DNA from: Planctomycetota bacterium
GTDB taxonomy: Bacteria; Planctomycetota; Phycisphaerae; UBA1845; UTPLA1
Assembly (NCBI GenBank): GCA_003576905.1
Contig: QEVG01000008.1
Location: forward strand, 1 to 64,000
Direction of reading: 5' to 3'
DNA length: 64,000 nt
Part shown: positions 32,406-40,659 of the stretch, in pieces
Numbering within the stretch: position 1 is the first letter of the stretch
Layout of the letters: each line of letters starts with the position of its first letter
Program-made: the position numbers and the translations under genes
The notes under the pieces: generated by a model
What the model was told of the DNA's origin: nothing
The model's database searches: none
What the model saw: the letters and a program-made list of their open reading frames with translations, nothing else

Positions 32406-34070
32406 ATGGCACGACCGAACTGGCAGACACCCGGACAGTCGACGCTGCGATCCGCGGCGATCGCGCTTCTCGCCGGGGCGATACTCCCGCTGTGCGGCTG
32501 CAAGGCCGGCGGCGAGAGCGCTCAGTGGCTTCTCAACGGCTTCCTCGATCCGACCCAGTCCGGGCAGTTCCTCGAGCCACGGCGCAACGAGATCCGCTCG
32601 TCGCTCAGTATCCTTGAGGAGCCGGTCGGGATTCAGGACGCGCAGGATCCCGGTCCACAGGACCTCGAGCCGGAATACGCCGAACACACAATCCTGCCCG
32701 GCGACGTACTCAATATCACGGTGTTCGAACTGCTTGTCCCCGGCCAGGCCACCTCCCAGCAGGTCGTGGTCAGCACGTCGGGGTTCGAGTCGCTGCCGTC
32801 GATCGGCCGGGTTCGCCTCGCGGGCCTGAGCCTGAGCCAGCTGGAAATGGAGCTGAAGGAGATCCTGCGCGAGCAGGACATCCTGCCTGATCCGGAAGTC
32901 CAGGTCTCGCTGCTCTCCACGCGCGGAACGCGCTTCACGGTCATCGGCAGCGTCAGCCGCCCCGGCACGTACGAGATCCCCCAGCCCGAGTACCGCCTCC
33001 TTCAGGCCCTCGCGGATGCCGGAGGGGTGTCACCCATTATTCCAAAGGTCTATGTCTTCCGCCGCGGGCCCGGCGACGGCGCGCTCGGCGACCCCGGCAT
33101 GACCACCCAGCCCTCCGGCCCCGGCGGCTATGACCCGAGCGGCGGATTCGGCGCGCAGCCCAGCTTCACCCTCTCGGACACCGCCTCGGGCCCGGCGTCT
33201 GCGCCGGCGTCGGCCCCGGCGACGCGGCCCTCCACCGCGCCGGCCTCGGCTCCGGGCTCCGCCGCCGCCCGGCCCATGGCCGCCGCGGCGTCCTCTCCTG
33301 CGGCTGCCAGACAGATGGCACCCGCGGGGAGCATCGACGAATTGCGCATCCTCGAGGGAAAGCCCACCTCGGCACCCCAGTCCATCTCCTGGGACCCCGA
33401 CCAGGGCTGGGTCATCAAGCCCATGCAGCCGGCCGCTCCGGCGACCACGCAGAGCATGCCCCCGGCTGCCGCGCGGCCCGCGCCCACCGGTTCAATGCCT
33501 GCCAGCCAGCCGTGGCCCGGCATGGAAGAAACCGGCTCGCCACAGCGCATCATCGAGATTCCGACAAAGGAACTCCTCGCGGGCGATCCCCGCTACAACG
33601 TCGTTATCCGGCCCTTCGACATGATCAGCGTACCCCCCGGCGCGGTCGGAGAGTTTTACATGATGGGCAACGTCTCCCGTCCCGGCGCCTATGATCTGAC
33701 CGGTCGGCGATTGACGGTCAAGGAAGCCATCGCGTCGGCGGGGGGGTTCGGCCCGCTGGCCTGGCCCTCCCGGGCGGATCTGATCCGCCGGGTCAGCCAG
33801 GATGAAGAGCAGATCATCCAGCTCGATCTGGATTCGATCTTCGCCGGCAACGCGCCGGACTTCTACCTGAAGCCCAACGACATCGTAAACGTGGGTACCA
33901 CCCCCGCCGCTCTCTTCCTGGCCGTCCTGCGAAACGCCTTCCGCTTCAGCTACGGATTCGGCTTCGTGTACGACCGGAATTTCGCGGACAGCGACACCTT
34001 TGCCGCGCGGGAACAGGTCAAGCAACGCCGCATCCAGGAGGCGCAGATCCGGGGCGTCCCGTTACAATAA
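32406..34070 (+). CDS. Wza-like polysaccharide export lipoprotein (SLBB domains)
   Basis: A 554-residue outer-membrane polysaccharide exporter. The signal peptide ends in a lipobox (ILPLCGC). The PES domain (YAEHTILPGDVLNITVFE) is followed by an SLBB domain (FTVIGSVSRPGTYEIPQP), then about 130 residues rich in Ala/Pro/Ser/Thr, then a second SLBB-like domain (EFYMMGNVSRPGAYDLTGR). The low-complexity insert is unusual for Wza. An upstream in-frame ATG at 32301 has the better ribosome-binding site, but would place the signal peptide 35 residues from the N-terminus. The gene opens a run of export and sorting genes through 43212. Confidence 0.9.
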   Translation: MARPNWQTPGQSTLRSAAIALLAGAILPLCGCKAGGESAQWLLNGFLDPTQSGQFLEPRRNEIRSSLSILEEPVGIQDAQDPGPQDLEPEYAEHTILPGDVLNITVFELLVPGQATSQQVVVSTSGFESLPSIGRVRLAGLSLSQLEMELKEILREQDILPDPEVQVSLLSTRGTRFTVIGSVSRPGTYEIPQPEYRLLQALADAGGVSPIIPKVYVFRRGPGDGALGDPGMTTQPSGPGGYDPSGGFGAQPSFTLSDTASGPASAPASAPATRPSTAPASAPGSAAARPMAAAASSPAAARQMAPAGSIDELRILEGKPTSAPQSISWDPDQGWVIKPMQPAAPATTQSMPPAAARPAPTGSMPASQPWPGMEETGSPQRIIEIPTKELLAGDPRYNVVIRPFDMISVPPGAVGEFYMMGNVSRPGAYDLTGRRLTVKEAIASAGGFGPLAWPSRADLIRRVSQDEEQIIQLDLDSIFAGNAPDFYLKPNDIVNVGTTPAALFLAVLRNAFRFSYGFGFVYDRNFADSDTFAAREQVKQRRIQEAQIRGVPLQ

Positions 34071-34126
34071 GGGCCCGGATCGGTTTCACGCACGCAGTCC
34101 AGTATGCCAGCGCAGAGGGTGGTCGC

Positions 34127-35140
34127 TTGGAAGTCAGCGGCGAGCAGTTGGGTAATCAAATCAGCACCGGCACCAGCGCCGCCACCGTGGCCGGAGGTGC
34201 CGGCGCGCGCAGACGCCGTGCCACCGTCGAACTGCCCACGTGGCGCGAAACGCTCGGAATCGGCGGCTTCATACAGGTCGCCGTCCTCGCCGCCCTTTTC
34301 ATCTGGCTCTACAAGGCCCAGTGCTACCGCCTCATCCGCATGTGGCAGAACCCCGACTGGTCGCATGGGTTCCTGATTCCCTTCTTCTGCATTTACATGC
34401 TCAACACCCGAAAGGCGGAGCTGCTCACGGGCAGCCACAAGGGGTCCCTCTGGGGCCTGCCCGTCATCATTCTGGGCATCCTCGCGTACGCCTACTTCAT
34501 CCGTATCAAGATCGGATACCCGCAGGACCTGTCCATGCTCATGGTCCTCGGAGGCCTCATCCTCCTGATGTGCGGGTGGCGCGTGCTCCGATACTGTCTT
34601 TTTCCGATCGGCTTCCTCCTGCTCGCAATTCCCCCGCCCGACTACGTTTACAAGAGCATTACGCAGCCCCTTCAGCAGATGGCGGCGTGGATTTCGACGA
34701 AGTTTCTCAACATGTTTCCCGGGGCCGAGGTCGAACAAGCGGGCATCAACATTGCGTATTACATGCGCGGGGGAAACTCCGGCGCGTTTACGGTGGCCGG
34801 CGCGTGCAGCGGCATGCGCTCGCTGCTGGCGTTTGTGGCCCTGGGCCTCGCCATGGCGTACTTCACGCCAAGGCCGACCTGGCACCGGGTGGCCATGGCC
34901 CTTTTCGTCGTGCCGGTCGCCCTGCTGTGCAACGTGCTCCGCGTCATCGCCACGGGGGCTTTTCAGATGTACGACTACGGAAACCTCGCGAGCGGAACAC
35001 CGCATACCCTGCTCGGCCTGATCATGTTCGCTACCGGCTTTGCCATCTACGGCGGCATTCTCTGGGCCCTGGATAACCTTTTTGTCGAAGAGACCGACGA
35101 TTCGGCCCGATCCGCGCCGACGGGAGGAGCCGCGGCATGA
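34127..35140 (+). CDS. Exosortase (EpsH/Xrt family)
   Basis: A 337-residue transpeptidase-like membrane protease that cleaves PEP-CTERM tags and couples protein export to surface attachment. About eight membrane helices carry the predicted catalytic residues C227 (in VAGACSGMRS), R272 (in NVLRV) and H293 (in GTPHTLLG). The family motif DWSHGFLIPFF is present near the N-terminus. The start is TTG at 34127 behind GAGGGTGG; no in-frame ATG lies close upstream. It overlaps the EpsI-like gene by 4 bases. The adjacent export genes match exosortase loci seen in biofilm-forming bacteria. The specific Xrt subtype was not determined. Confidence 0.93.
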   Translation: MEVSGEQLGNQISTGTSAATVAGGAGARRRRATVELPTWRETLGIGGFIQVAVLAALFIWLYKAQCYRLIRMWQNPDWSHGFLIPFFCIYMLNTRKAELLTGSHKGSLWGLPVIILGILAYAYFIRIKIGYPQDLSMLMVLGGLILLMCGWRVLRYCLFPIGFLLLAIPPPDYVYKSITQPLQQMAAWISTKFLNMFPGAEVEQAGINIAYYMRGGNSGAFTVAGACSGMRSLLAFVALGLAMAYFTPRPTWHRVAMALFVVPVALLCNVLRVIATGAFQMYDYGNLASGTPHTLLGLIMFATGFAIYGGILWALDNLFVEETDDSARSAPTGGAAA

Positions 35141-35913
35141 CCTCCTCGACCCGATCGCGTGTTCATTTTGTTCTCGCCCTGGTCGTCTTGGGCACCAGCG
35201 CCGCCATCATGCACGCGTCACAGAAGAGCGGGTGGCTGCAACTCGTCAAGAAGCCCCTGCCGATCCGCAAGAAGCTCGAAGACATGGAGCGCAGCGCGCT
35301 TGCGCCGCTGAGCTTCGTTGGCTCGCACAAGCTGCCCCCCGAGGTTGTCGAAGAACTCGGCACCGAGGAATACATCAACTGGATCCTCAAGGAGCCGACG
35401 TCCGCGCCGTACAAGGGCCGCGCGATCAACCTCGCCATCACCTATTACACGGGCGTGGTCGACCAGGTGCCCCACGTGTCCGAAGAGTGCATGACCCAGG
35501 GGGCCTTCACGCTCGACGACGACGAGATCGTGGAAATGGAGCTGCCGACCGCCGGCCTGAAGATCCCGGTGCACGTGCAGACCTACTACCCGCCGCGCGA
35601 CATGACCCTGCAAACCTACGTGTATTACACGTTTTCATCCAACGGCGATTTCTTCGCCACGCGAAACGGCGTCCGGCGGCGCAATGCCGACCTCTTCGAC
35701 ACGCACCTGTATTACTCCAAGATCGAAATCTCCTTCAAGGCACGGCCCAACGCCGACCGCTCGGAACTGGACCGCGTGGCCCGGGATACCCTTGATTCCG
35801 TCGTCACCGAACTCTTCAAATCGCACTGGCCGAAAAAGGGCTGGGAACGCGGCGGCCCCCGCCCGGAGGATTCGACCCCCGACAAGCCGCCGGCGGTCGG
35901 CGGCAGCCTGTGA
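35137..35913 (+). CDS. Exosortase-associated EpsI-like protein
   Basis: A 258-residue protein with one N-terminal hydrophobic helix (HFVLALVVLGTSAAIM) and a periplasmic EpsI/DUF3485-type domain containing AINLAITYYTGVVDQVPH and LQTYVYYTFSSNGDFFATR. EpsI proteins accompany or are fused to exosortases and probably assist in polysaccharide or sorting work. The ATGA overlap with the exosortase gene (35137-35140) shows translational coupling. The C-terminus is a proline-rich tail. A more divergent member than most, so the match rests on context as well as sequence. Confidence 0.8.
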   Translation: MTSSTRSRVHFVLALVVLGTSAAIMHASQKSGWLQLVKKPLPIRKKLEDMERSALAPLSFVGSHKLPPEVVEELGTEEYINWILKEPTSAPYKGRAINLAITYYTGVVDQVPHVSEECMTQGAFTLDDDEIVEMELPTAGLKIPVHVQTYYPPRDMTLQTYVYYTFSSNGDFFATRNGVRRRNADLFDTHLYYSKIEISFKARPNADRSELDRVARDTLDSVVTELFKSHWPKKGWERGGPRPEDSTPDKPPAVGGSL

Positions 35914-36005
35914 TTTCGGTATAATCCCGCCCTGCGCCGGACTGCCCGGCGCGGTTTGTTTTCGGCGTTTCACCGGGACTCTCGATTAGCTAAAGGCGTC
36001 TGGAT

Positions 36006-39000
36006 ATGGCGAAGAAACTCAATCGTAATCTGGTCGGTATTCTGACATTGGTGGGGATGATTCTTCTCGCGGTCACCGGGTTCGCCCTGCTCGCGAACCT
36101 GCCCGGGTCCGACCCTGAAATCTATGCCGCCGACGCGGCCAAGCACGAGGCCGAGAAGAAGTACGACATCGCCGCGCAGACGTACGTTCGCGCCTACCAG
36201 CGCGACCCGGCGAAGAACCCCGAGTACCTGGTAAAGGCCGCCCACTGCGCGCTTGAGGACGGCAAGATCGGTGGCGCTCGCGAGCTGCTTCGCAACGCCC
36301 TCCTCCGCAACACCACGCTCAAGTCGGCTCTCCAGATGGTGACCGACCTGGAGTTTGAAATCGCCCAGAAGTTCGGCAGCAGCCTTCAATGGAACCGCGT
36401 CCTCACCGAAGCCCGCAAGCTCGCCACCGTCGATGAAAACTCGGCCCTCGCCCAGCACGCCATGGGCGCCGCCTATCTCGCCCTCCAGGGCGAGGACGAG
36501 GCGAACCGCGCCCTCGGCGAAGAGGCCCTGAAAAAGGCCCACGAGCTTGACCCGACCAACGCCAAGGTCGTCGACCTCCTCGCGCGCCAGCTCTGGACCA
36601 ATGCCGAGCGCGACCGCGCCGCCGGACGCATCGACGAAGCCGAAGAGATCATCAGCGAGCGTGACGCCCTCATCGCCGCCACGCTCGAAAAGTGCCGCTC
36701 CGCCGCCCCGGATCAGGTCAACATCCTCCGCCAGCTCCAGTGCGTCTTTAAGATCGTCGCTGGCAAGACCGACGAGGGCATAAAGGAGCTGGAAGAAATC
36801 GCCGCCGCCGAAGTCGGCGCCACCGAGGCCCACCGTCTCCTTGCCCAAATCTATGCGGGCTCCCTGGGCGACCGCGTGAAGCCCGACCTCCAGAAGGCCC
36901 GCGAAACCCTCGAAAAGGCCCTCCGCGTCGACCCCGAGGCCGGCGACGTTTACCTCGAACTGGGGCGCATCTTCAAGCGGCTCCGCGATCAGGAAACGGA
37001 TTCCGCCAAACAGGACGAGTATCGCCAGGCCGAAGTCGCCGTGTATAAGCAGGGCCTCGACGCCATCCCGCGCAGCACGCACTTCCGCAAGCTTCGCAAC
37101 AACGTCGCCCGCATCGCCTTCTTCACCGAGCTTTTCCTCGCCGACCTCGGCCGGTTCGACATGGCCTCCGACCAGGCCGCGAAGGACAAGGCCCTCGCCG
37201 ACGCCGAGTCCTGGGTCGTGAAAATGAAGGACGAAGCCGACCCCGACTCGGTCGAAGTCCGCTTCCTTGTCGCCAATCTGCACACGGCCCGCGGCAATCT
37301 CGTCGACGCCACGAAGGAGGCCGAGGCCGCGGAGCGCGCCGCCGGCACGCGCGGGCACCTGGGCATCCAGATCCTTCTCGCCGAGCTGTACGGCCGCCAG
37401 CAGCAGTGGGGTGCCTCGGAGCAGGCACTCAAGAAGGCCATCTCCATGAATCCCGACTCCCCCGGCCTTCACCTTCGCCTCGCCCAGGTCCTTCTCCAGC
37501 AGAACAAGGCCACCGACGCCCTTGTCCTGCTGAAGCCCACCGACGCCAGCGCGCGCAGCAATTACCTCCGCACCGATCCCCAGGCCGCGCGCCTCCGCGT
37601 CGAGGCCCTGCGCCAGCTCGGCCAGTACGAGCAGGCCCTCGAAGAGACGAAGCGCGCCGGCGGCGCCGCGCCCGATGACGAGCTCCGCACCGCCCAGCTA
37701 CTCCTCATGGGCGAGAAATTCGACGAAGCCGAAGCCCGCCTCAAGGCCCTCCTCGAGAAGGACCCGAAGAACGTCTTCGTCGTCCGCACCCTCGCTAAGT
37801 TATATCACGACACGAACCGCAGGGACGAGGCCATGGCACTCGTCAAGAGCGCCCTCCAGGCCGACCCCGAAAACCGCATGCTCAAGCTCACCGAGCTGGA
37901 CATCATGGAGGGCGGAGACCCCGACGCCCGCAAGCAGCGCGCCCTCGAGATCATCCAGGAGGAGAAGGACGCCTTCGTCCGCACGACCTCCCTCTTCGAT
38001 TTCCACTTCAACAACGACAACAACGACGAGGCCCGCAAGGCCATCGACGCCGCCGAAAAGCTTCAGCCCGAAAACCCCGCCGTCATCGAGCGGCAGTTCC
38101 GCCTCGCCCTGGTCACCAAGGACTGGGCCCGCGCCGAGACCTACGCCAAGAAGAACGGCGAAAAGAACATCGACGGCACCGAGGGCGCCCTGGCCCTGGG
38201 CCGCCTCGCCCTCGCCAGGGGCGAAGTCGAAAAGGCCATCGACATCATCCGCGGCGGCCTCCAGAAGTACCCCAGCAATTCCCTCGGCTGGACCATCCTC
38301 GCCGAGGCCTACCAGCAGGCCGGCCGCGCCGCCGAAGCCAGGAACGTCCTGATCGAAGCCCTCCGCATCGACCCCACCAACGGCTTCGCCAACCGCAACC
38401 TCGCCGAGATCTGCCTCCGCGAGGGCAACGAGGCCGACGCCCGAAAGTACCTCGCCGCCGCCGAGCGCGCCCTGCCCAACGACCCCTTCGTCCGCCGCCA
38501 GCTCCAGATCATGCAGGAAAAGGAAAACCCCCGCGACGGCATCGCCTCCCGCGAACGCCTCCGCCAGGAGAACCCCAAGGACCTCCAGAACCTCGTCCTC
38601 CTCGCCCGCCTCTACGCCCTCCCCGACGTCGCCCAGTTCGACAAGGCCGCCGAAATCTACCGCGCCGCCCTCGATCAGGCCCCCGACGATCTCGCCCTCG
38701 CCTACGAACTCGCCTCCTTCCTCGGACGACCCGACGTCAACAGACCCTCCGAAGGAGACGCCCTCCTCGTCGAGCGCATGACCCGCGAGGAAGACAAATC
38801 CAAAAAGGCCCTCATCGCCACCTACCTCGGCCGCTTCTACGAATCACAGAAAATCCTCGCCACCGCAGACCGACACTTCCGACTCGCCGTCTCCCTCAAC
38901 CCCTCACAGGATATCCTCACCGCCGCCGGCGAATACTACGCCCGGACCAACCGCTTCCAGGACGCCATCGAGTACTACGACCGCACCCTCAAACAAATCG

Positions 39001-40547
39001 ACCCCACCGACCCCAAATCCGCCGAACAAACCCGCTCCCGAATCATCGCCCTCTGCCTCGCCATCGGAGACCTCGACCGCGCCCGCTCCGCCATCGACGA
39101 GTTCCTCGAAAAATACCCCGAAAACCAACAAGGCATGATCTATGAGGGCGCCTACCACCGCATCGCCGGAGACGTTCAGCAGGCGAAACGCTCCTTCGAC
39201 TCCCACCTCGAACGAAACCCCGACAACGCCGTCGCCCTCTGGCAACGCGGCGAACTCTTCCGCCTCATGGGCCGGTGGCAGAAAGCCATCGAAGACCTCC
39301 AGAAGGCCAAGACCTTCAACCCCAACGGCTTCTCCTACCAGCACCGAATCTCCCTCGCGGACACCCTCATGGAGATCAACCAGTCCGAAGCCGCCGTCTC
39401 CGAACTCCGCGCCATTCTCGACGAACACCCCGACGAAGAACCCGTCGCCGAAGCCCTCATCGACACCTACCGCCGCATCGGGCCCCAACGCTATCCTGAC
39501 GCCGAAACCCTCATCTACACGTACATGCAGAAGCGTCCGCGCGACCAGAAATGGCCCATGCTCCTGGGGCGCCTCGCCGAATCCGCCAAAGACCTCAACA
39601 AGGCCATCCAGGCGTACCAGAAGGCTGCTGAACTTTCCCGCTACTCGCGCGACTCCGTGGAGGCCCTCTTCCGTGTCTGCCGCGCGGCCGACCAGCCCAA
39701 AGTCATCATCGATTACGCCGCGGAGAAGCTCTCGTCCCGTCTCCTGAGCACGATGCCCTCGGCTCTGGCCACGGTTGCGTGGGCGTACCTCAAGACCGGA
39801 GACGAAGCCAAGGCGGTCGAGTTCTACGACCAGGCCCTCATCGCCGCCGACCGCGACTTCTCGGTTTACACCGCCGTCGTCGGCGAAATTGTCCGTGCCT
39901 TCGGCAAGGAGAAGGCCCTCGAACGAGAACAGAAGCGGGCCGATGCCGACCCCGAAAACGTGGAGCGCCTCAAAATCCTCGTTCACCTGCTCCAGCTGAA
40001 CGACAAAGTGCCCGAAGCCCTCGCCGCCTGCGAAAAGGTCGGGCAGATTTCCACAAAAGACACTGACATCGTTTTCAGCCTCCTCGGACAAGGCATGCTC
40101 AAGCAGCGCCTGGGCGAGTACGAGGCCGCGAGGGAGAAGTACGAGGCCGTTCTCAAGATCGCCCCGGAGAATCCGCTTGCTCTAAATAACCTTGCGTCAA
40201 TGCTTTGCGATGAATTGAACCGCCCGGCCGAGGCCCTTCCCTATGCCCAGAAGGCTCGCAAGGCGCGTCCCAACGATCAGGACATTCTTGACACCCTTGG
40301 GTGGGCTCTGACGCTTAATGACCGGACAGGCGAAGCGCTTGGCGTCTTTTTACGAAGCCTTGAAGTGAACCGCGAGCACGTGGTCACGCTATATCACCTT
40401 GGACTGCTCCATCAGCGTCGGAAGGAGTATGAAGAAGCGGAGCGGCGCCTCGACGCCGCAAAAAAGGCCGCTGAGGCCCAAGGCGGCAGTCCATATCTGT
40501 CGAATATAGACAAGGCACTGCAGGAGGTCCGCGCCGCCAAGGACTAG
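36006..40547 (+). CDS. Giant TPR-repeat membrane-anchored protein
   Basis: A 1513-residue protein with one N-terminal membrane anchor (LVGILTLVGMILLAVTGFALL) and then more than 25 tetratricopeptide repeats along nearly the whole length (for example RFQDAIEYYDRTLKQI, KDLNKAIQAYQKAAELSR). TPR proteins of this size sit beside exosortase genes (the PrsT-like class), where they are thought to hold export or sorting partners together. No enzyme domain is seen. Third codon positions are almost all C from about 38,300 to 39,500, then relax near the 3' end. The start at 36006 is an ATG; the upstream gap of 92 bases holds no other gene. Confidence 0.88.
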   Translation: MAKKLNRNLVGILTLVGMILLAVTGFALLANLPGSDPEIYAADAAKHEAEKKYDIAAQTYVRAYQRDPAKNPEYLVKAAHCALEDGKIGGARELLRNALLRNTTLKSALQMVTDLEFEIAQKFGSSLQWNRVLTEARKLATVDENSALAQHAMGAAYLALQGEDEANRALGEEALKKAHELDPTNAKVVDLLARQLWTNAERDRAAGRIDEAEEIISERDALIAATLEKCRSAAPDQVNILRQLQCVFKIVAGKTDEGIKELEEIAAAEVGATEAHRLLAQIYAGSLGDRVKPDLQKARETLEKALRVDPEAGDVYLELGRIFKRLRDQETDSAKQDEYRQAEVAVYKQGLDAIPRSTHFRKLRNNVARIAFFTELFLADLGRFDMASDQAAKDKALADAESWVVKMKDEADPDSVEVRFLVANLHTARGNLVDATKEAEAAERAAGTRGHLGIQILLAELYGRQQQWGASEQALKKAISMNPDSPGLHLRLAQVLLQQNKATDALVLLKPTDASARSNYLRTDPQAARLRVEALRQLGQYEQALEETKRAGGAAPDDELRTAQLLLMGEKFDEAEARLKALLEKDPKNVFVVRTLAKLYHDTNRRDEAMALVKSALQADPENRMLKLTELDIMEGGDPDARKQRALEIIQEEKDAFVRTTSLFDFHFNNDNNDEARKAIDAAEKLQPENPAVIERQFRLALVTKDWARAETYAKKNGEKNIDGTEGALALGRLALARGEVEKAIDIIRGGLQKYPSNSLGWTILAEAYQQAGRAAEARNVLIEALRIDPTNGFANRNLAEICLREGNEADARKYLAAAERALPNDPFVRRQLQIMQEKENPRDGIASRERLRQENPKDLQNLVLLARLYALPDVAQFDKAAEIYRAALDQAPDDLALAYELASFLGRPDVNRPSEGDALLVERMTREEDKSKKALIATYLGRFYESQKILATADRHFRLAVSLNPSQDILTAAGEYYARTNRFQDAIEYYDRTLKQIDPTDPKSAEQTRSRIIALCLAIGDLDRARSAIDEFLEKYPENQQGMIYEGAYHRIAGDVQQAKRSFDSHLERNPDNAVALWQRGELFRLMGRWQKAIEDLQKAKTFNPNGFSYQHRISLADTLMEINQSEAAVSELRAILDEHPDEEPVAEALIDTYRRIGPQRYPDAETLIYTYMQKRPRDQKWPMLLGRLAESAKDLNKAIQAYQKAAELSRYSRDSVEALFRVCRAADQPKVIIDYAAEKLSSRLLSTMPSALATVAWAYLKTGDEAKAVEFYDQALIAADRDFSVYTAVVGEIVRAFGKEKALEREQKRADADPENVERLKILVHLLQLNDKVPEALAACEKVGQISTKDTDIVFSLLGQGMLKQRLGEYEAAREKYEAVLKIAPENPLALNNLASMLCDELNRPAEALPYAQKARKARPNDQDILDTLGWALTLNDRTGEALGVFLRSLEVNREHVVTLYHLGLLHQRRKEYEEAERRLDAAKKAAEAQGGSPYLSNIDKALQEVRAAKD

Positions 40548-40659
40548 GCGACGACGGGCCACCCTCGCATTGATGTCGGCAGTTTTTGCGCCTCTGCGTC
40601 ATTACCGGGCGCGGGTCGCCGAAGATTGTAGTAGGAGTCAGCGCCAGGAACGTGATCGC

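Noticed and set aside
35970-37472. A 500-codon open frame on the minus strand
   Set aside because: Antisense to the giant TPR gene; Leu/Gly/Val-rich composition expected from reversed Ala/Glu/Lys codons.
36006-40547. DNA-level tandem repeat array
   Set aside because: The periodicity is at protein level (TPR); the DNA repeats are not near-identical.
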